Source of the DNA: Physella acuta
Taxonomy: Eukaryota; Mollusca; Gastropoda; Physidae
NCBI RefSeq assembly: GCF_028476545.1
Contig: NW_026731827.1
Coordinates: forward strand, 283,001 to 347,000
Direction of reading: 5' to 3'
DNA length: 64,000 bases
Shown: one piece after another, positions 11,061 to 22,276 of the stretch
How positions within the stretch are numbered: the first letter of the stretch is position 1
Layout of the letters: the number at the start of each line of letters is the position of its first letter
The notes under the pieces: generated by a model
Told to the model about the DNA's origin: nothing
Seen by the model: the letters and a program-made list of their open reading frames with translations, nothing else
Databases searched by the model: none
Translations under genes and position numbers: made by a program

Positions 11061-11291
11061 CAGTGTTTCTTCCAGACTTTTTTCTCCTGGGGGGGGGGCA
11101 CTTGAAATTTTTTTTGGGGGGGGGGCTAAAAATTCTGGGGGCGGGGGGGGGGGGGGGAGGGCGGACCCTGTTAGAAGTATATTTTTTCTATATAAATTCC
11201 ATTTCGTTCGGGGGGGGGGGGGGGGGGGGGGAGGCGGTAGACCTTCTTCGAAGCCCCCCCCCCCCCGAAGAGATGCCTGGAAGAAAATCTG
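11061..11291 (+). mobile_element. hAT-like MITE with poly-G body
   Basis: Ends are CAGTGTTTCTTCCAG and CTGGAAGAAAATCTG, inverted repeats with two mismatches. They are flanked by cttgtgga (11053-11060) and cctgtgga (11292-11299), an 8-bp target duplication with one mismatch. The body has several runs of 7-20 G and one of C. The copy in unit 2 is at 34809-35031, so insertion predates the duplication; the G runs differ in length between units. Confidence 0.75.
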
Positions 11292-11638
11292 CCTGTGGAT
11301 GATTGCAACAAGCTATAAGCAGATTCAACCAAAGGAAATGTTCTGCTGTGGTATATCGGAAAACTATTTGGAGATACAGCACAACTAAACGGACAAAAAA
11401 GGGAACAAAAAAATCTAAAGACTTAAAGAATTTTAGATTAACGTATATGATAAAGACTCATGTCTACCTCTCTTACTGTCTTCAGTTACTTACCCTGGGC
11501 CCGTTTTTACGTAGAATTGTAAGCACAAAGGTCATCGTTACTTTTCTCAGAAACGTATCTACATTTCTTACATGCTTTCTCTGATTGTATTACAATAAAA
11601 ACACTGAAACGGTGGCTGATCTAAACTTTGTGCAACTA

Positions 11639-12612
11639 TCTTAATACTATAATGGGCTACGTTCGCACATCTCTCTCTCTCTCTCTCTGTCCGCAAAAAA
11701 TTTTCGCCGGACATCACGTCAGAAACGGCAGCGATATATGGAGAACTTTATACGGACTTTTGTTGAAAATAATATGTTAGATGTTTTAAATGTATAACCA
11801 CAATTTTATTTAAAGAAGAAAAATAAAAAATCAAGGCGTATTCGAATATAGAGAAACAGTATTATTTATGCAACCGGAAAAGCATTAATAGATATGTAAA
11901 AGAACGCATAAAACTGTGACGACACTATTGCTTACTAATGACGTCATCTGCCGTGTTTAAAATAAAAAAGAAATGAACTATTTCATTCAAATTTGATTTA
12001 GATCTACGTACACTATGAAATGCATACAATACAATTTTTCCGGCCTAAACTCATAACATTTATTTATACAAAATCTTTGTTTGGAACTGGCTAATTTGGG
12101 ATAAAAAAATTAATTTGAAAGAATAGGCATATTCGCGTAAGTTAAGATTTTAAAATACGTCTTTCATTCTCTGAATTTTATAAGGTGCCTAAATAGCGGA
12201 GATGTTAGTGTACTATAAACCACGCAGGTGGTGCGGGTTCGAGACCCACCAAGTCAACTTGGTTAATGTATTTTTTTTTTTATTTTGCTCGGACTAAACT
12301 TAAAAAAAAAAAATTCAATTAGGATTCTAGATCTAGATTGTCGGGTGTCCGATAAGGCACTTCCCGGCGCCGCAGGCGCTTCAAATTTGGCAGGATCTTG
12401 CCTTGGGGCGACATAACACAGGGGCCGGTTGGCCGAAAAGTCTACGATGAGGGGGTCAAAACTGACCTCGACTGACCGGTACCTTATATGAGCTATAAAT
12501 CGAAAAAAAAATGTCCACGGAGGAACCTCTTCATAACTCTATGGCGAATTAATTAAGCATTCACATTCTCAATGTTTTCGAAAGCCTAAGCGAAGCTGGG
12601 CAGCATGCCTAG
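11639..12612 (+). mobile_element. Non-autonomous Helitron-like insertion, unit 1 only
   Basis: A 974-bp segment begins TCTTAATACTATAATGGG and ends GCATGCCTAG. Unit 2 shows the uninterrupted site caacta/ttaattat at about 35397-35410. The segment therefore lies exactly between A and T, starts with TC, ends with CTAG (CTRR) and makes no target duplication, which is the Helitron signature. It holds a (CT)n run at 11670-11690 and a tRNA T-arm-like gcgggttcgagacccac near 12233, but no Rep/helicase coding. Insertion followed the segmental duplication. Confidence 0.75.
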
Positions 12613-12714
12613 TTAATTATGTAAGCTATAGCCCATCTACGACATTTTCGGAGGTTTATTTCAATAAGAAACATGTGGTTTAGTGAGAAAGGTGAACGAC
12701 AAATTGGGAACACG

Positions 12715-13610
12715 GAGTCCTAAAAGGTCAAATCTACTTCACCACAGGGACCTAATAGACTAAATCTACTTCATGACAGGGACCTAACAGGTCAAATCTA
12801 CTTTATCACAGGGACCTAACAGGTCAAATCTACATCACAGGGATCTAACAGGTCAAATCTACTTCACCAAAGGGATCTAACAGGTCAAATCTACTTCACC
12901 ACAGGGACCTAATAGACTAAATCTACTTCATGACAGGGACCTAACAGGTCAAATCTACTTTATCACAGGGACCTAACAGGTCAAATCTACATCACAGGGA
13001 TCTAACAGGTCAAATCTACTTCACCACAGGGACCTAATAGATTAAATCTACTTCACCACAGGGACCTAATCGATTAAATCTACTTCATGACAGGGACCTA
13101 AAGGGGCAAATCTACTTCATCACAGGGACCTAACAGGTCAAATCTACTTCACCACAGGGACCTAACAGGTCAAATCTACTTCACCACAGGGACCTAATAG
13201 ATTAAATCTACTTCATGACAGGGACCTAACAGGTCAAATCTACATGACAGGGACCTAACAGGTCAAATCTACTTCATCACAGGGACCTAACAGGTCAAAT
13301 CTACTTCACCACAGGGACCTAACAGGTCAAATCTACTTCACCACAGGGACCTAATAGATTAAATCTACTTCATGACAGGGACCTAACAGGTCAAATCTAC
13401 ATGACAGGGACCTAACAGGTCAAATCTACTTCATCACAGGGACCTAACAGATCAAATCTACATCACAGGGACCTAACAGGTCAAATCTACTTCACCACAG
13501 GGACCTAACAAATTAAATCTACTTCATGACAGGGACCTAACAGGTCAAATCTACTTCACCACAGGGACTTAACAGGTAAAATCTACTTCATCACAAGGAC
13601 CTAACAACAT
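12715..13610. repeat. ~32-bp minisatellite, about 27 copies
   Basis: Irregular copies of a unit reading gggacctaacaggtcaaatc then tacttcaccaca, some shortened. At the equivalent place in unit 2 (about 35505-35565) only about two copies exist, so the array grew in unit 1 or collapsed in unit 2 after duplication. Confidence 0.9.
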
Positions 13611-13984
13611 CTGGATCTTTGCACATATCTTATACAAGAAATTTGCTCACATTATCTTTATCTGAGTTCATAACATATGATGCGCCAACATTAAATAACA
13701 GATGCGCACTCATTATGTCATGTATCAGATATTAAGCAGCTTTATTAATCAAATACTACATTCCCGACATCAAATAATGAAGTAGCTGTATCAGACTCCA
13801 CAATTTCAGATACCATTAGAATCACATTAGAACATGAGGTGGCGTAAGAGATAGAAGTGAATTATACCAGATGCTATCAACAATGTTCACGTCAGGTAGC
13901 GTTGCTATCAACCATTTCTGACGTCATACACGGCTGTCAAAGGAGAACGTATCATCGCCGCACATATTTACAACGCTGTTTGTA

Positions 13985-14412
13985 GCTGGGTTTTACCAAT
14001 GCCTAACATGTAGCTGGGTTTACCAAGGCCTAACCTGTAGCTGGGTTTACTAATGCCTAACTTGTAGTTAGGTTTACCAAGGCCTAACTTGTAGCTGGGT
14101 TTACCAATGCCTAACTTGGAGCTGGGTTTACCAAGGCCTAACTTGTAACTGGGTTTACCAATGCCTAACTTGTAGCTGGGTTTACCAAGGCCTAACTTGT
14201 AGCTGGGTTTACCAAAGCCTAACTTGTAGCTGGGTTTACCAAGGCCTAACTTGTAGCTGGGTTTACCAAGGCCTAACTTGTAGCTGGGTTTACCAATGCC
14301 TAACTTGTAGCTGGGTTTACCAAAGCCTAACTTGTAGCTGGGTTTACCAAGGCCTAACTTGTAGCTGGGTTTACCAAGGCCTAACTTGTAGCTGGATTTA
14401 TTAGGGCCTAAC
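13985..14412. repeat. 27-bp minisatellite, about 16 copies
   Basis: Unit is tttaccaaggcctaacttg followed by tagctggg, with aatgcc variants. The unit 2 equivalent (36045-37312) has about 47 copies, the opposite size change from the neighbouring 32-bp array. Confidence 0.9.
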
Positions 14413-14739
14413 GGAGGGCGATTTTGGACAAATTCAACGAACTTACATTGTTAGATCTAGACATTTAGTTTCACACTACATTCAACAGAGATATCAATTA
14501 CACTAATAGTAGTAGATCAAAACTATAGTCTGGGATACGCAGAAATAACCTTTAGGAGATAGATACACATACTAATTTCGTTAGATGCTCTATTAACTTA
14601 GAATATAAAGTAGAAAATTATAGTATCTGAATCTGCATTAAATATTTTCACAAAGATAAAAAAAAATTGTGAGTATCAACGGAGATCGGAAAAATAAAAT
14701 GAAAGATAATGTCAGAATAGTTGCTGGGAAATTACCATC

Positions 14740-14972
14740 ACGTCGTAATCTTACTTGCACCAAATGTGAGCCTCCACGATCTAGTCAACACAAGTTGTTT
14801 TATCAGTCGACTACACAAGGCCAACCACCGACATCAGAAACCAAATTGTTTGTCCTGCCTGTATCGTATCTCCGCCGAGGCAAACAAAGGTTGTGTATAT
14901 AACGCCACAAGCTGACGACTAAAGACACCAGACTTCCGTCTAGCAATAAACTCTTGACGCTGCTGTTTTAAG
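14740..14972 (+). promoter_or_regulatory. Promoter of peptide gene B
   Basis: TATATAA at 14896-14902 in the same conserved upstream block as gene A, including caagttgttttatcagtcga. Sequence left of about 14740 differs from gene A, marking the limit of the older A/B gene duplication. Confidence 0.7.
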
Positions 14973-15757
14973 ATGAAGCTAGCCCTTCTTACAGTCGCCA
15001 TCTTGTTTGCTCTCTCTGAGGGGAAAAGCCGTACGTTCTTTTTTTTTCCACTTATTTTCATACTCCATTTTCTAAAGATAATTGTATATTTTAATCAAGA
15101 AACATTCCGAGAGTAGTATTGTTCAAATTACGAATTTAAGGTAACTTTATTCAGATTTCCCAGACACAATAATTATTAGACTAGAAACGTTTCATATTTT
15201 GGTTATCCAATCGTATTATATTCCTTAAGATATAAGACATTAAGACTTTCTTCAAACTGTTTAACGTTATGTTGAATTCACACAATGTATAACACATAAG
15301 CACGTCTTACAGTGATATATTAAGGCTACGCTAATGAACCTAAGTTGCCCCATTCAACTATACAGTTAACCATTTATTTCCAGGCAAAAGCCCACTAGAA
15401 TGCTTCTACTTCAACAGTGGGGCTTCTGTAGCTGCTGGTAAACGAGATGTGTTCTGCCTCGATCACGATTTTTTGTTCGGCGGCGTGGCCGTCGGAAAAC
15501 GATTCTCTCCTCTTCCTGAACCACAAGATGGAGTTCCACCACCTTATCCACCCCCTCCACCTGCTGAAGGAGGTCTAGCTCCACCACCACCACCACCACC
15601 ACCACCAACATCCCAACCACCAGCAGCAAAACGATCTCTAGACTGCCAATACTACGAAGCATCAGCAGCAGCAGGTAAACGCGACATCTACTGCTACGAT
15701 ACTGACGGTATCGATTACGGTTACGCTGTGGCCACACGGTACTCGCCATCGGAGTGA
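14973..15757 (+). CDS. Peptide precursor gene B (amidated single-Cys peptides)
   Basis: Predicted prepropeptide of 143 residues in exons 14973-15030 and 15384-15757; intron GTACGT to tttccag, phase 1. The signal peptide equals that of gene A. After KSRK come SPLECFYFNSGASVAA-GKR and DVFCLDHDFLFGGVAV-GKR, then a proline-rich spacer with Pro runs up to 9 or so, then SLDCQYYEASAAA-GKR and DIYCYDTDGIDYGYAVATR followed by YSPSE. The first peptide has Cys at 5 and the others near 3-4; the last lacks the Gly-Lys-Arg end present in gene A (VATR instead), so it may not be amidated. It is an older paralogue of gene A: exon 1 and promoter are nearly identical while exon 2 has diverged. An ATTAAA polyadenylation signal is at 15921. 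Function unknown. Confidence 0.85.
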
Positions 15758-17899
15758 TCGATCCTCTCCACTCCACCACAACCTGATCCACAATGACATC
15801 CACACCCCACTTACCTCCTGTCTGAAGCTACCTCATCTAAACCAACACAGTATCTTCACCTGGTCTGAGGTTTCAAGTATTATGTTACATTTTTGTTTAC
15901 ACGTGTAGTCAAAATTCTGAATTAAATTGTGGAATCAATATCTAAAGTGTTTTTTTATTTATTTATTTATGTTTAATTTGCTAATTTTTACACCACCTCA
16001 ATAAAAAAACTATTTAAGTGTTTAATTTAATTAATAACAGCAACATTAATATAGTTGGTCAAAATTAGGTCACACGAATAAATCACAGACTAAAATAAGT
16101 GTCATATTTGCCCTTAGGTCTAAATGAAGTAGTTTTTTTTTAACATTAATTTTAGTCATCAGTAATAGACAACACACCGTCGGTGTTCTGTATCCTGTTT
16201 CTTGCGATCACGTGTGTATATTTTAAACTGCATCTATAGCCTAATTTTTTACTACAATTCCAATGTATGTAAAGTAAATATTTGCAATTATCAACAACAA
16301 TAATGTTGCGAAAAAAATCATGAAGTTATTGAATACATCAGCTTTGAAATAATCTGATGGACATTTGCAGTAAGTGAAAGGAGCATTTCCACAATGACCG
16401 CCATTTTTTAACAGAAAACAGAATTGTAACATGGAAATTCTATACCTATTTGTTAGCTGAGAAAAAGAAATAGCTTGTTCCTTATGTTAAAAAAAAAAAA
16501 TTAATTGACCTCATCAAACAAAAAAAAAAAGATTTACAGAATACAACCATCGTAGGAATATGGTGACTACCAAGACCTTTGAGGCTATGATCATTGATTA
16601 AACAAATACACGGCATTCCAATACCTTTGAGGCAATGATTATTGATGAAACATGAAAGGTTCACGCTTCTTAGGAAAGCCACATTGGCTTGAAAATCAAT
16701 TAAATGTTTAGCCTTTCGTGGGGAATAAATAATTAGTTGTTTTTTTTTTAATTACATATAACAACACACTTTATGAAATTATGGAACTTTTAAAAAAGAA
16801 AATCAATTAACAAACCGAATGAGTAAAGGAATTTAATTTCAAAATATTTAATTATAAAATTATCGCCACTCCTTAGAAAAACATATTAACAAAGTTTCTT
16901 GGTCTGACTGAAGTAAGATAATGGTAGGCTAAGAAGCTGAGTAGAAATTAACGATCCATGTGTCATCGTTAAATATGTAGAGACATGTTATTAGCTCTTT
17001 TTTCTGTGGTAATTAGTACTACTCGTCATTTACGTCTGTTGGAAATAATTAATTACTTTATTTAAACTAATTATATTTTTAAATATTAAAATTCTAGGTT
17101 TTTTTTTTTTTTTTTGTAAATTTATTTTCTTACTTTTTTTTAAAAAAAAAAAACTTCTACAAAACTTAGCACCAATTTTAAAATAATAATTAATTTTGCC
17201 ATGTTTACATAGGCTCATTAATTAGCGTAGAGACGAGCTCGGCAATATAATGTTCATATAAACCTAAACTAACGTGCGTAGGTAGTTGTATTGACTTATT
17301 CCATTTCACAGAAATGTATTTATTTATAATACGTTTTCCGGTTTAAAACAATCCTTATAGTAAATGCTTGTGTATATTAAAAGACGTAATTTGTTAGTTT
17401 TCATATAAATCCAAACTTTGGAATATAGGGAGCTTTTACATAGTTAATTATGAATGACAACTTGATACTATTAACCCGACCATTATTCATTTAACAACAG
17501 TAACAATAGTTAAATATTCAAATGGTTAATATATTTACAATTCTTTTGACAGATGAAAATTGTTAAATAACTACCTATAGTATATAACTACCCAAAAAAA
17601 TGTCAAATAAAGATTATTATAAAGCCATTTTAATCATTAAATACATCACAGAAAATTACATAAGTAATAAAAATAATGTTAAATTATGTTAACTGTTGTT
17701 TTTTTTTTCTTGTAATAATATTATACGATAACCCATACACTAATTCAGTTATCCAGTAACACAAAAATAAAAAAATAAAAACAACCCCAGATGTGTAATG
17801 CTATTTTATTTCTAGGACAAAGACGGGTAACTCAGCTAGTACAGCTCTAATACATACCACAGAACACGCGAACTCTTGGCACATATTGATATTCACCTA
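15758..17899. other. AT-rich intergenic stretch
   Basis: Apart from the EGF-like open frame listed separately at 16241-16432 (-), I see only A/T runs and no gene. Unit 2 has the matching sequence at about 38900-40942 with scattered substitutions and small indels. Confidence 0.5.
16241..16432 (-). other. Possible EGF-like exon or remnant
   Basis: A 63-residue open frame on the minus strand contains CFLLKNGGHCGNAPFTYCKC followed by PSDYF, which fits the middle of an EGF-like domain (Cys-x4-Asn-Gly-Gly-x-Cys-x7-Cys-x-Cys-Pro). A hydrophobic segment with a membrane-span look follows. The same segment lies at about 39380-39496 in unit 2, identical over the ~95 bases coding the motif although its 3' side differs in frame. 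No flanking exons were found. It could be one exon of an unseen gene, a relic, or chance. Confidence 0.3.
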
Positions 17900-18910
17900 A
17901 TGTCGTCAGACGGAGACTTGGACCCAAGGACGGTTCACATCTTGGACACGTTCACCAACTGCATCATGATCAACTTCCTCGGCGTCTTCGGCATCGTAGG
18001 GAACAGCATCAACATAGCCGTGCTGTCTCGCCACGGTTTTCGCGAGTCCACCAACATCGTCCTCATCGCCCTCTCCACGTCTGACCTACTCTTCAGCACG
18101 TTCCAGCCCATCACGAGGCTGAAATGCATCGTGGGATACTTCGACTCGAGCTTCGCGGAGACCGTTCACGCCTTCGTAACGGTGTATTTTTTCCTCCCCA
18201 AATTCGTCTGTCTGGGCATCAGTTTTTGGTACGTGGCTCTGATCGCCATTGAGCGTTTCGTTGCCGTGTATTTCCCGTTCCAAGTTTCCAAAATTTTTAC
18301 CCGGAAACGAATGTTGGTTTTAGTGATTTTTATTTTTTGTTTCGGATTCACGATGATATCGCCAACGTTCTTTGCTTTTCAGTACCATTGGAGATGGAAC
18401 CTCGTGTTGAACATATCCCTTGGTGCGGTAGACTACACAGATTTCTACATCACAAACCACGAGTTCCTCGACTTCTACATGTGGGTGGGTCTCAACAACC
18501 TATTCTGTACCTTGAGTTTCTCTGTCGTCCTATTCTGCTGCCTGGCTATCTGCCTGAAGCTGATGCGCAGTGCTGTGAAAAGAGAAAAACTGACCACCAC
18601 CAGCTCCGGATATGACGTCAAAGTTGTGAAAATGCTCGTTACCGTCTGCACTATTTACATCTTCGTTGCCATACCAACGATAACATTGTACTCGTATTAT
18701 AAACCAAGCTTTATATTTGTCTCCCCTGTCCACCGTCTGATGAATGACGTCAGCGATATTCTATTTCTAACCAACGCGTCATCGAACTTTATCGTTTACG
18801 TCAGCATGTCCAAGAAGTTTGCTGACACGTATAAGCAGCTGTTGGGGTTAAGGCCACGCGTCAAGATGCACAGAGGGAAAACGGTCAACTATCGTACTAA
18901 TAGGCTGTAA
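17900..18910 (+). CDS. Class A (rhodopsin-like) GPCR, GPCR1
   Basis: Intronless gene for a 336-residue seven-helix receptor. The first ATG is at 17900; in-frame sequence upstream lacks an ATG, and unit 2 starts at the equivalent ATG. TM1 has GIVGNSINI; TM2 has ALSTSDLLF (conserved Asp); TM3 ends in ERF in place of DRY; ICL2 has YFPFQVSKIFTRKR; TM6 keeps a proline (VAIPTI) but not CWxP; TM7 has NASSNFIVY in place of NPxxY. The extracellular loop 2 has an N-glycosylation site (NIS). The usual TM3/ECL2 disulfide cysteines are absent. This pattern resembles the broad FMRFamide-receptor-like and orphan peptide GPCR group of lophotrochozoans; the ligand is unknown. AATAAA at 19076. The unit 2 copy differs at one residue, so the gene is under constraint. 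Confidence 0.9.
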   Translation: MSSDGDLDPRTVHILDTFTNCIMINFLGVFGIVGNSINIAVLSRHGFRESTNIVLIALSTSDLLFSTFQPITRLKCIVGYFDSSFAETVHAFVTVYFFLPKFVCLGISFWYVALIAIERFVAVYFPFQVSKIFTRKRMLVLVIFIFCFGFTMISPTFFAFQYHWRWNLVLNISLGAVDYTDFYITNHEFLDFYMWVGLNNLFCTLSFSVVLFCCLAICLKLMRSAVKREKLTTTSSGYDVKVVKMLVTVCTIYIFVAIPTITLYSYYKPSFIFVSPVHRLMNDVSDILFLTNASSNFIVYVSMSKKFADTYKQLLGLRPRVKMHRGKTVNYRTNRL

Positions 18911-21331
18911 ACTTCACACATCCTGAACAGTCGGGTACAGAGGGAAAACGGTCAACTATCGCACTAAAAGGCTGTAAACTTTACAATCCTGAAAAGTCAG
19001 GTGAACTTTTAGATGTTGTTCATGTTAGACAATCTAGCAGCATAGTAGTTTTAACTGCACGATAAAAAGTATTAAAATAAAAGTTTTAAAGTAGTAAAAT
19101 CTAGAGGCCATTTACCTTGGATTAACCAGCTTATTTTATTTCGACAATTATGATAGGATAAATCAATCAAAATGGCAATATGTAGAACAGAAATTCAAAG
19201 TACTTTGAGTCTTTGCTGTATGTGTACAGTATGTGTTTTGTGTTAAAATTAGAACCGTTCTGTAAAAATGTACATCTACTCTATAGAATTAAAATAAATG
19301 AATTGTGAAAATGTACAGTGTTTTTTATTCTGGAACCAGATGTCAACCAACTATGTATATGCTAGAACTACATTACTATCACTTAGTGATCGTGTACTGT
19401 CTTGTTACAACGGGTTATGTTAGACATTCTGCCTAGCTACGCTTAATTTTTTTTGTAAAGGTATTCTTAAAATCGTACCCATACATAACTCTTTTACTAA
19501 TACCAACCAATTCTACAATGACCACAGAGATTATTTTAACACCAACCATATCAATGTATAAGTAATATAGTAATCATAAAAAACATGAGACTTTCTTCTC
19601 TTACAGTTACATTGATTATCTAACACATCCCATACCTGTTTTTAATACACTGCACTACTGCACCATTCATCCGATCGCCATAATACTTAGAGAAGTTAAT
19701 TAGAATACTAAGTCGAAGGATTCTGCATTTGATTCTTCTGCATTGCATAGAAGCTCAAAATTAATCTGTCCGGATGATTTTCCTAAGTTTTTCCACAAAA
19801 CTGTGCATGTTTATATAAATAATTATGGTCTCAAGTCACGTTTGAACCCATTGGCGATTTTTTCCCCTGATGTGACGCGTTATTTTATTTATTATTTTTT
19901 GCATCTCTGGGCATGGACTAAAATTACTCACTTGTCGTGGACTTAGTGGCCGATCGGCATCCCCCCACCCGCCGGGTTTGATTTGCCGGACGCTAGTGCC
20001 TGTCAAATTCGAAACGGCTGCGGTACCGTCAAGTGCTCTAAACAGCTTTTGATCACCTTCCTTTATTGGTATAGATACTATCAATGTTGATCTAGTCATT
20101 TTTCAACACAGGTAAATCGCGAAAAGTTTTCACATAACTTTAGTATTGATGTTTTTAAATTTATTTATTTTAAAAATGAATGCACCTATTAGGTCTAGGT
20201 AGACAAATTAAATAGAATTTTCGATTTTTGTTTAGTGATATCTTGTTAACTAATTGGGACGTCGGTGAAAGAAAATAATTGAACGTCATTTTCTGCTTGC
20301 TGTTTACCTTACAATTTTCGATTAAATATCGATATGACTTCGGCAATTCGTAATATCTCCAGGCCAAATTCTGGAATTGATAATCTGCAGTAAATGGGGC
20401 TGATCGTCTTACCTTAGCTTCACGAAACCACGCAGTAATTTGAAATAATTGTCTGCTGACAAGTTCCACTCAATTATTCGATAAGAAATGTCGCGTGCTG
20501 TGTGTGATTTGGATGCGACAATACGCCCGGGGGGTCTATCTTTCAGGGTCGGGGCTAGCGGTTAAACTTCAGTGTAATCGCTTGGGTTGATTTTCTATGA
20601 ATTTTCGAAAATTTTATTACAACATGTTATTCATAATCAAACTAATTTTAGATTATCTATAGTTTAAGCTATTTCTCCATATTTTCAATCAATATAACCT
20701 ATGACAAAAAATTACCGATATTATTATGTCAGATGCCGATTTATAATCAATAAGACATATGCGAGTTTCTGCAAGGCACAGCTTCTAACTGTTGACACAC
20801 ACATTATATGACACATGCTTTAACGCTCACGTATTTTTAAAAACAATCGATTTATTTAATAGATTCAAACAAAATATACGAACTTATTTCTATTTATCTA
20901 TTTTTGAGCAGCCTATCGAGTCAGAATTTTAACAAAGAAGAATGAATAAAAACGGGAAAACGGCTTTATAATTTAACCTAACTTTAAATTGAGAGCGTAA
21001 AGTATTTCCTTTCGTTTTAAAAACTGAAATTCAGGTATTCGATTTAATCATTGAGAATTCTCTACCAGACGCCATACACGCTATTAGAAACTTTCACATA
21101 AAGAGCCTAATGTTCTAACATTGCTATGGTTTGTTGATCTCCAGACTGATATATAGCAAGGATTGGCTTTATTATGTAAGTAAGTTGTCCTTGCTAAGAT
21201 AAATATTTTAAACAACATGTCGTAAATCTGATAATTATAGACTAACATTCTAATTTCAACGAGCAACCGTTGAGTAAACCAAATAGACTTGTAGCTATTT
21301 TTAAAATTGTGACACCACTTGAAAACACGTG
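18911..21331. other. Intergenic region between GPCR1 and GPCR2
   Basis: Directly after the stop, about 60 bases repeat the end of GPCR1 (acagagggaaaacggtcaac recurs at 18938), a local duplication absent from unit 2. The rest is AT-rich with no gene seen. Around 19428 cctagctacgctta resembles an inverted Helitron-type end but no element could be delimited. Confidence 0.45.
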
Positions 21332-22276
21332 ATGGAAACTTGGCTTGTTGCGATACTGGACACCTTCGCCAACTGTGTGACCATCAACATCATCTGCTTG
21401 TTTGGGATTGTGGGTAACTGTCTGAACATCACCGTGCTGTACAAGCACGGGTTCAACAAGTCGACAAACATCATCCTTCTAGCTCTGTCCATCTCGGACC
21501 TGCACTTCACCATCCTCCTCCCCGTCACCAGACTTAAATGTATTGTCGGCCACTTTAACGCGAATCTGGCCGAAACCGTTGACACATTTGCCACGGTGTA
21601 TTTTTTCATGCCAAAATTTGTCTGCCTTGGTTCGAGTTTTTACTACGTGGCTCTCATTGCCGTGGAAAGATTTGTCGCTGTGTTTTACCCATTCCAAGTC
21701 TCCAAACTTTTCACCAAAAAACGCGTCCTGATTCTCGTCGTCTGCATTTTCTTGATCAGCGTCGGGACAATTTCCCCGACGTTTTTCTCATTCCGTTACG
21801 TCTGGTTGTTTGACCCCGTGTCCAACCAGACGTTAGCTCACGTGACTTACACCGAGTTCTACGTGGCACGCCACGAGTTCCTGGACTTCTACATGTGGGT
21901 GGGGATGAACAATTTTTTCTGCGCCGTCAGCATGCTGATAGTCTTCGTCTGCTGTCTGTCGATCTGTCTCAAACTGGTGCGCGTGTCTGTCAAACGTGAA
22001 CTGATGACGTCAGGAGCCGTGGGCTTTGACGTCAAAGTGGTGAAGATGTTGGTGACAGTGTGCAGCATCTACCTCAGCGTGGCAGTGCCCACCATCACCA
22101 TGTACACGTACTTCAAGCCAAACTTCATCTTCGTCTCGCCCATACATAAACTGATGAACGACGTTTGTGATATTCTCTACGCTCTTAACGCTTCGGTAAA
22201 TTTCTTAGTCTACGTCAGCATGTCGCAAAAGTTTGCCAACACGTACAGAAAACTGTTCAGGTTAGGAAGCAGATGA
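21332..22276 (+). CDS. Class A (rhodopsin-like) GPCR, GPCR2
   Basis: Intronless gene for a 314-residue receptor, clearly paralogous to GPCR1. The start is the ATG at 21332, leaving only about 15 residues before TM1; unit 2 uses the same ATG. Landmarks: GIVGNCLNI (TM1), ALSISDLHF (TM2), AVERFVAVFYPF (TM3/ICL2), VAVPTITMY (TM6) and NASVNFLVYVSMSQKF (TM7 and helix 8). ECL2 carries NQT for N-glycosylation and no cysteine; position 3.25 is Thr, so the standard disulfide is missing as in GPCR1. It probably couples a secreted ligand to a G protein at the plasma membrane; ligand unknown. It lies 2.4 kb downstream of GPCR1 and about 5.6 kb downstream of peptide gene B. Confidence 0.9.
   Translation: METWLVAILDTFANCVTINIICLFGIVGNCLNITVLYKHGFNKSTNIILLALSISDLHFTILLPVTRLKCIVGHFNANLAETVDTFATVYFFMPKFVCLGSSFYYVALIAVERFVAVFYPFQVSKLFTKKRVLILVVCIFLISVGTISPTFFSFRYVWLFDPVSNQTLAHVTYTEFYVARHEFLDFYMWVGMNNFFCAVSMLIVFVCCLSICLKLVRVSVKRELMTSGAVGFDVKVVKMLVTVCSIYLSVAVPTITMYTYFKPNFIFVSPIHKLMNDVCDILYALNASVNFLVYVSMSQKFANTYRKLFRLGSR

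Noticed and set aside
11014-11388. Gly-rich open frame across poly-G
   Set aside because: Lies in a hAT-like MITE whose G runs vary in length between units.
12715-14412. CRISPR-like repeat arrays
   Set aside because: Units are contiguous or have repeated rather than unique spacers, and the genome is eukaryotic; these are minisatellites.
17876-17899. Earlier start for GPCR1
   Set aside because: The codon at 17876 is TTG and is not shared in unit 2; the ATG at 17900 is. Likewise the codon at 21329 is GTG, and the GPCR2 start is the ATG at 21332.
19420-19445. Inverted Helitron end (cctagctacgctta)
   Set aside because: The flanking base does not fit the expected T and no opposite end could be defined.
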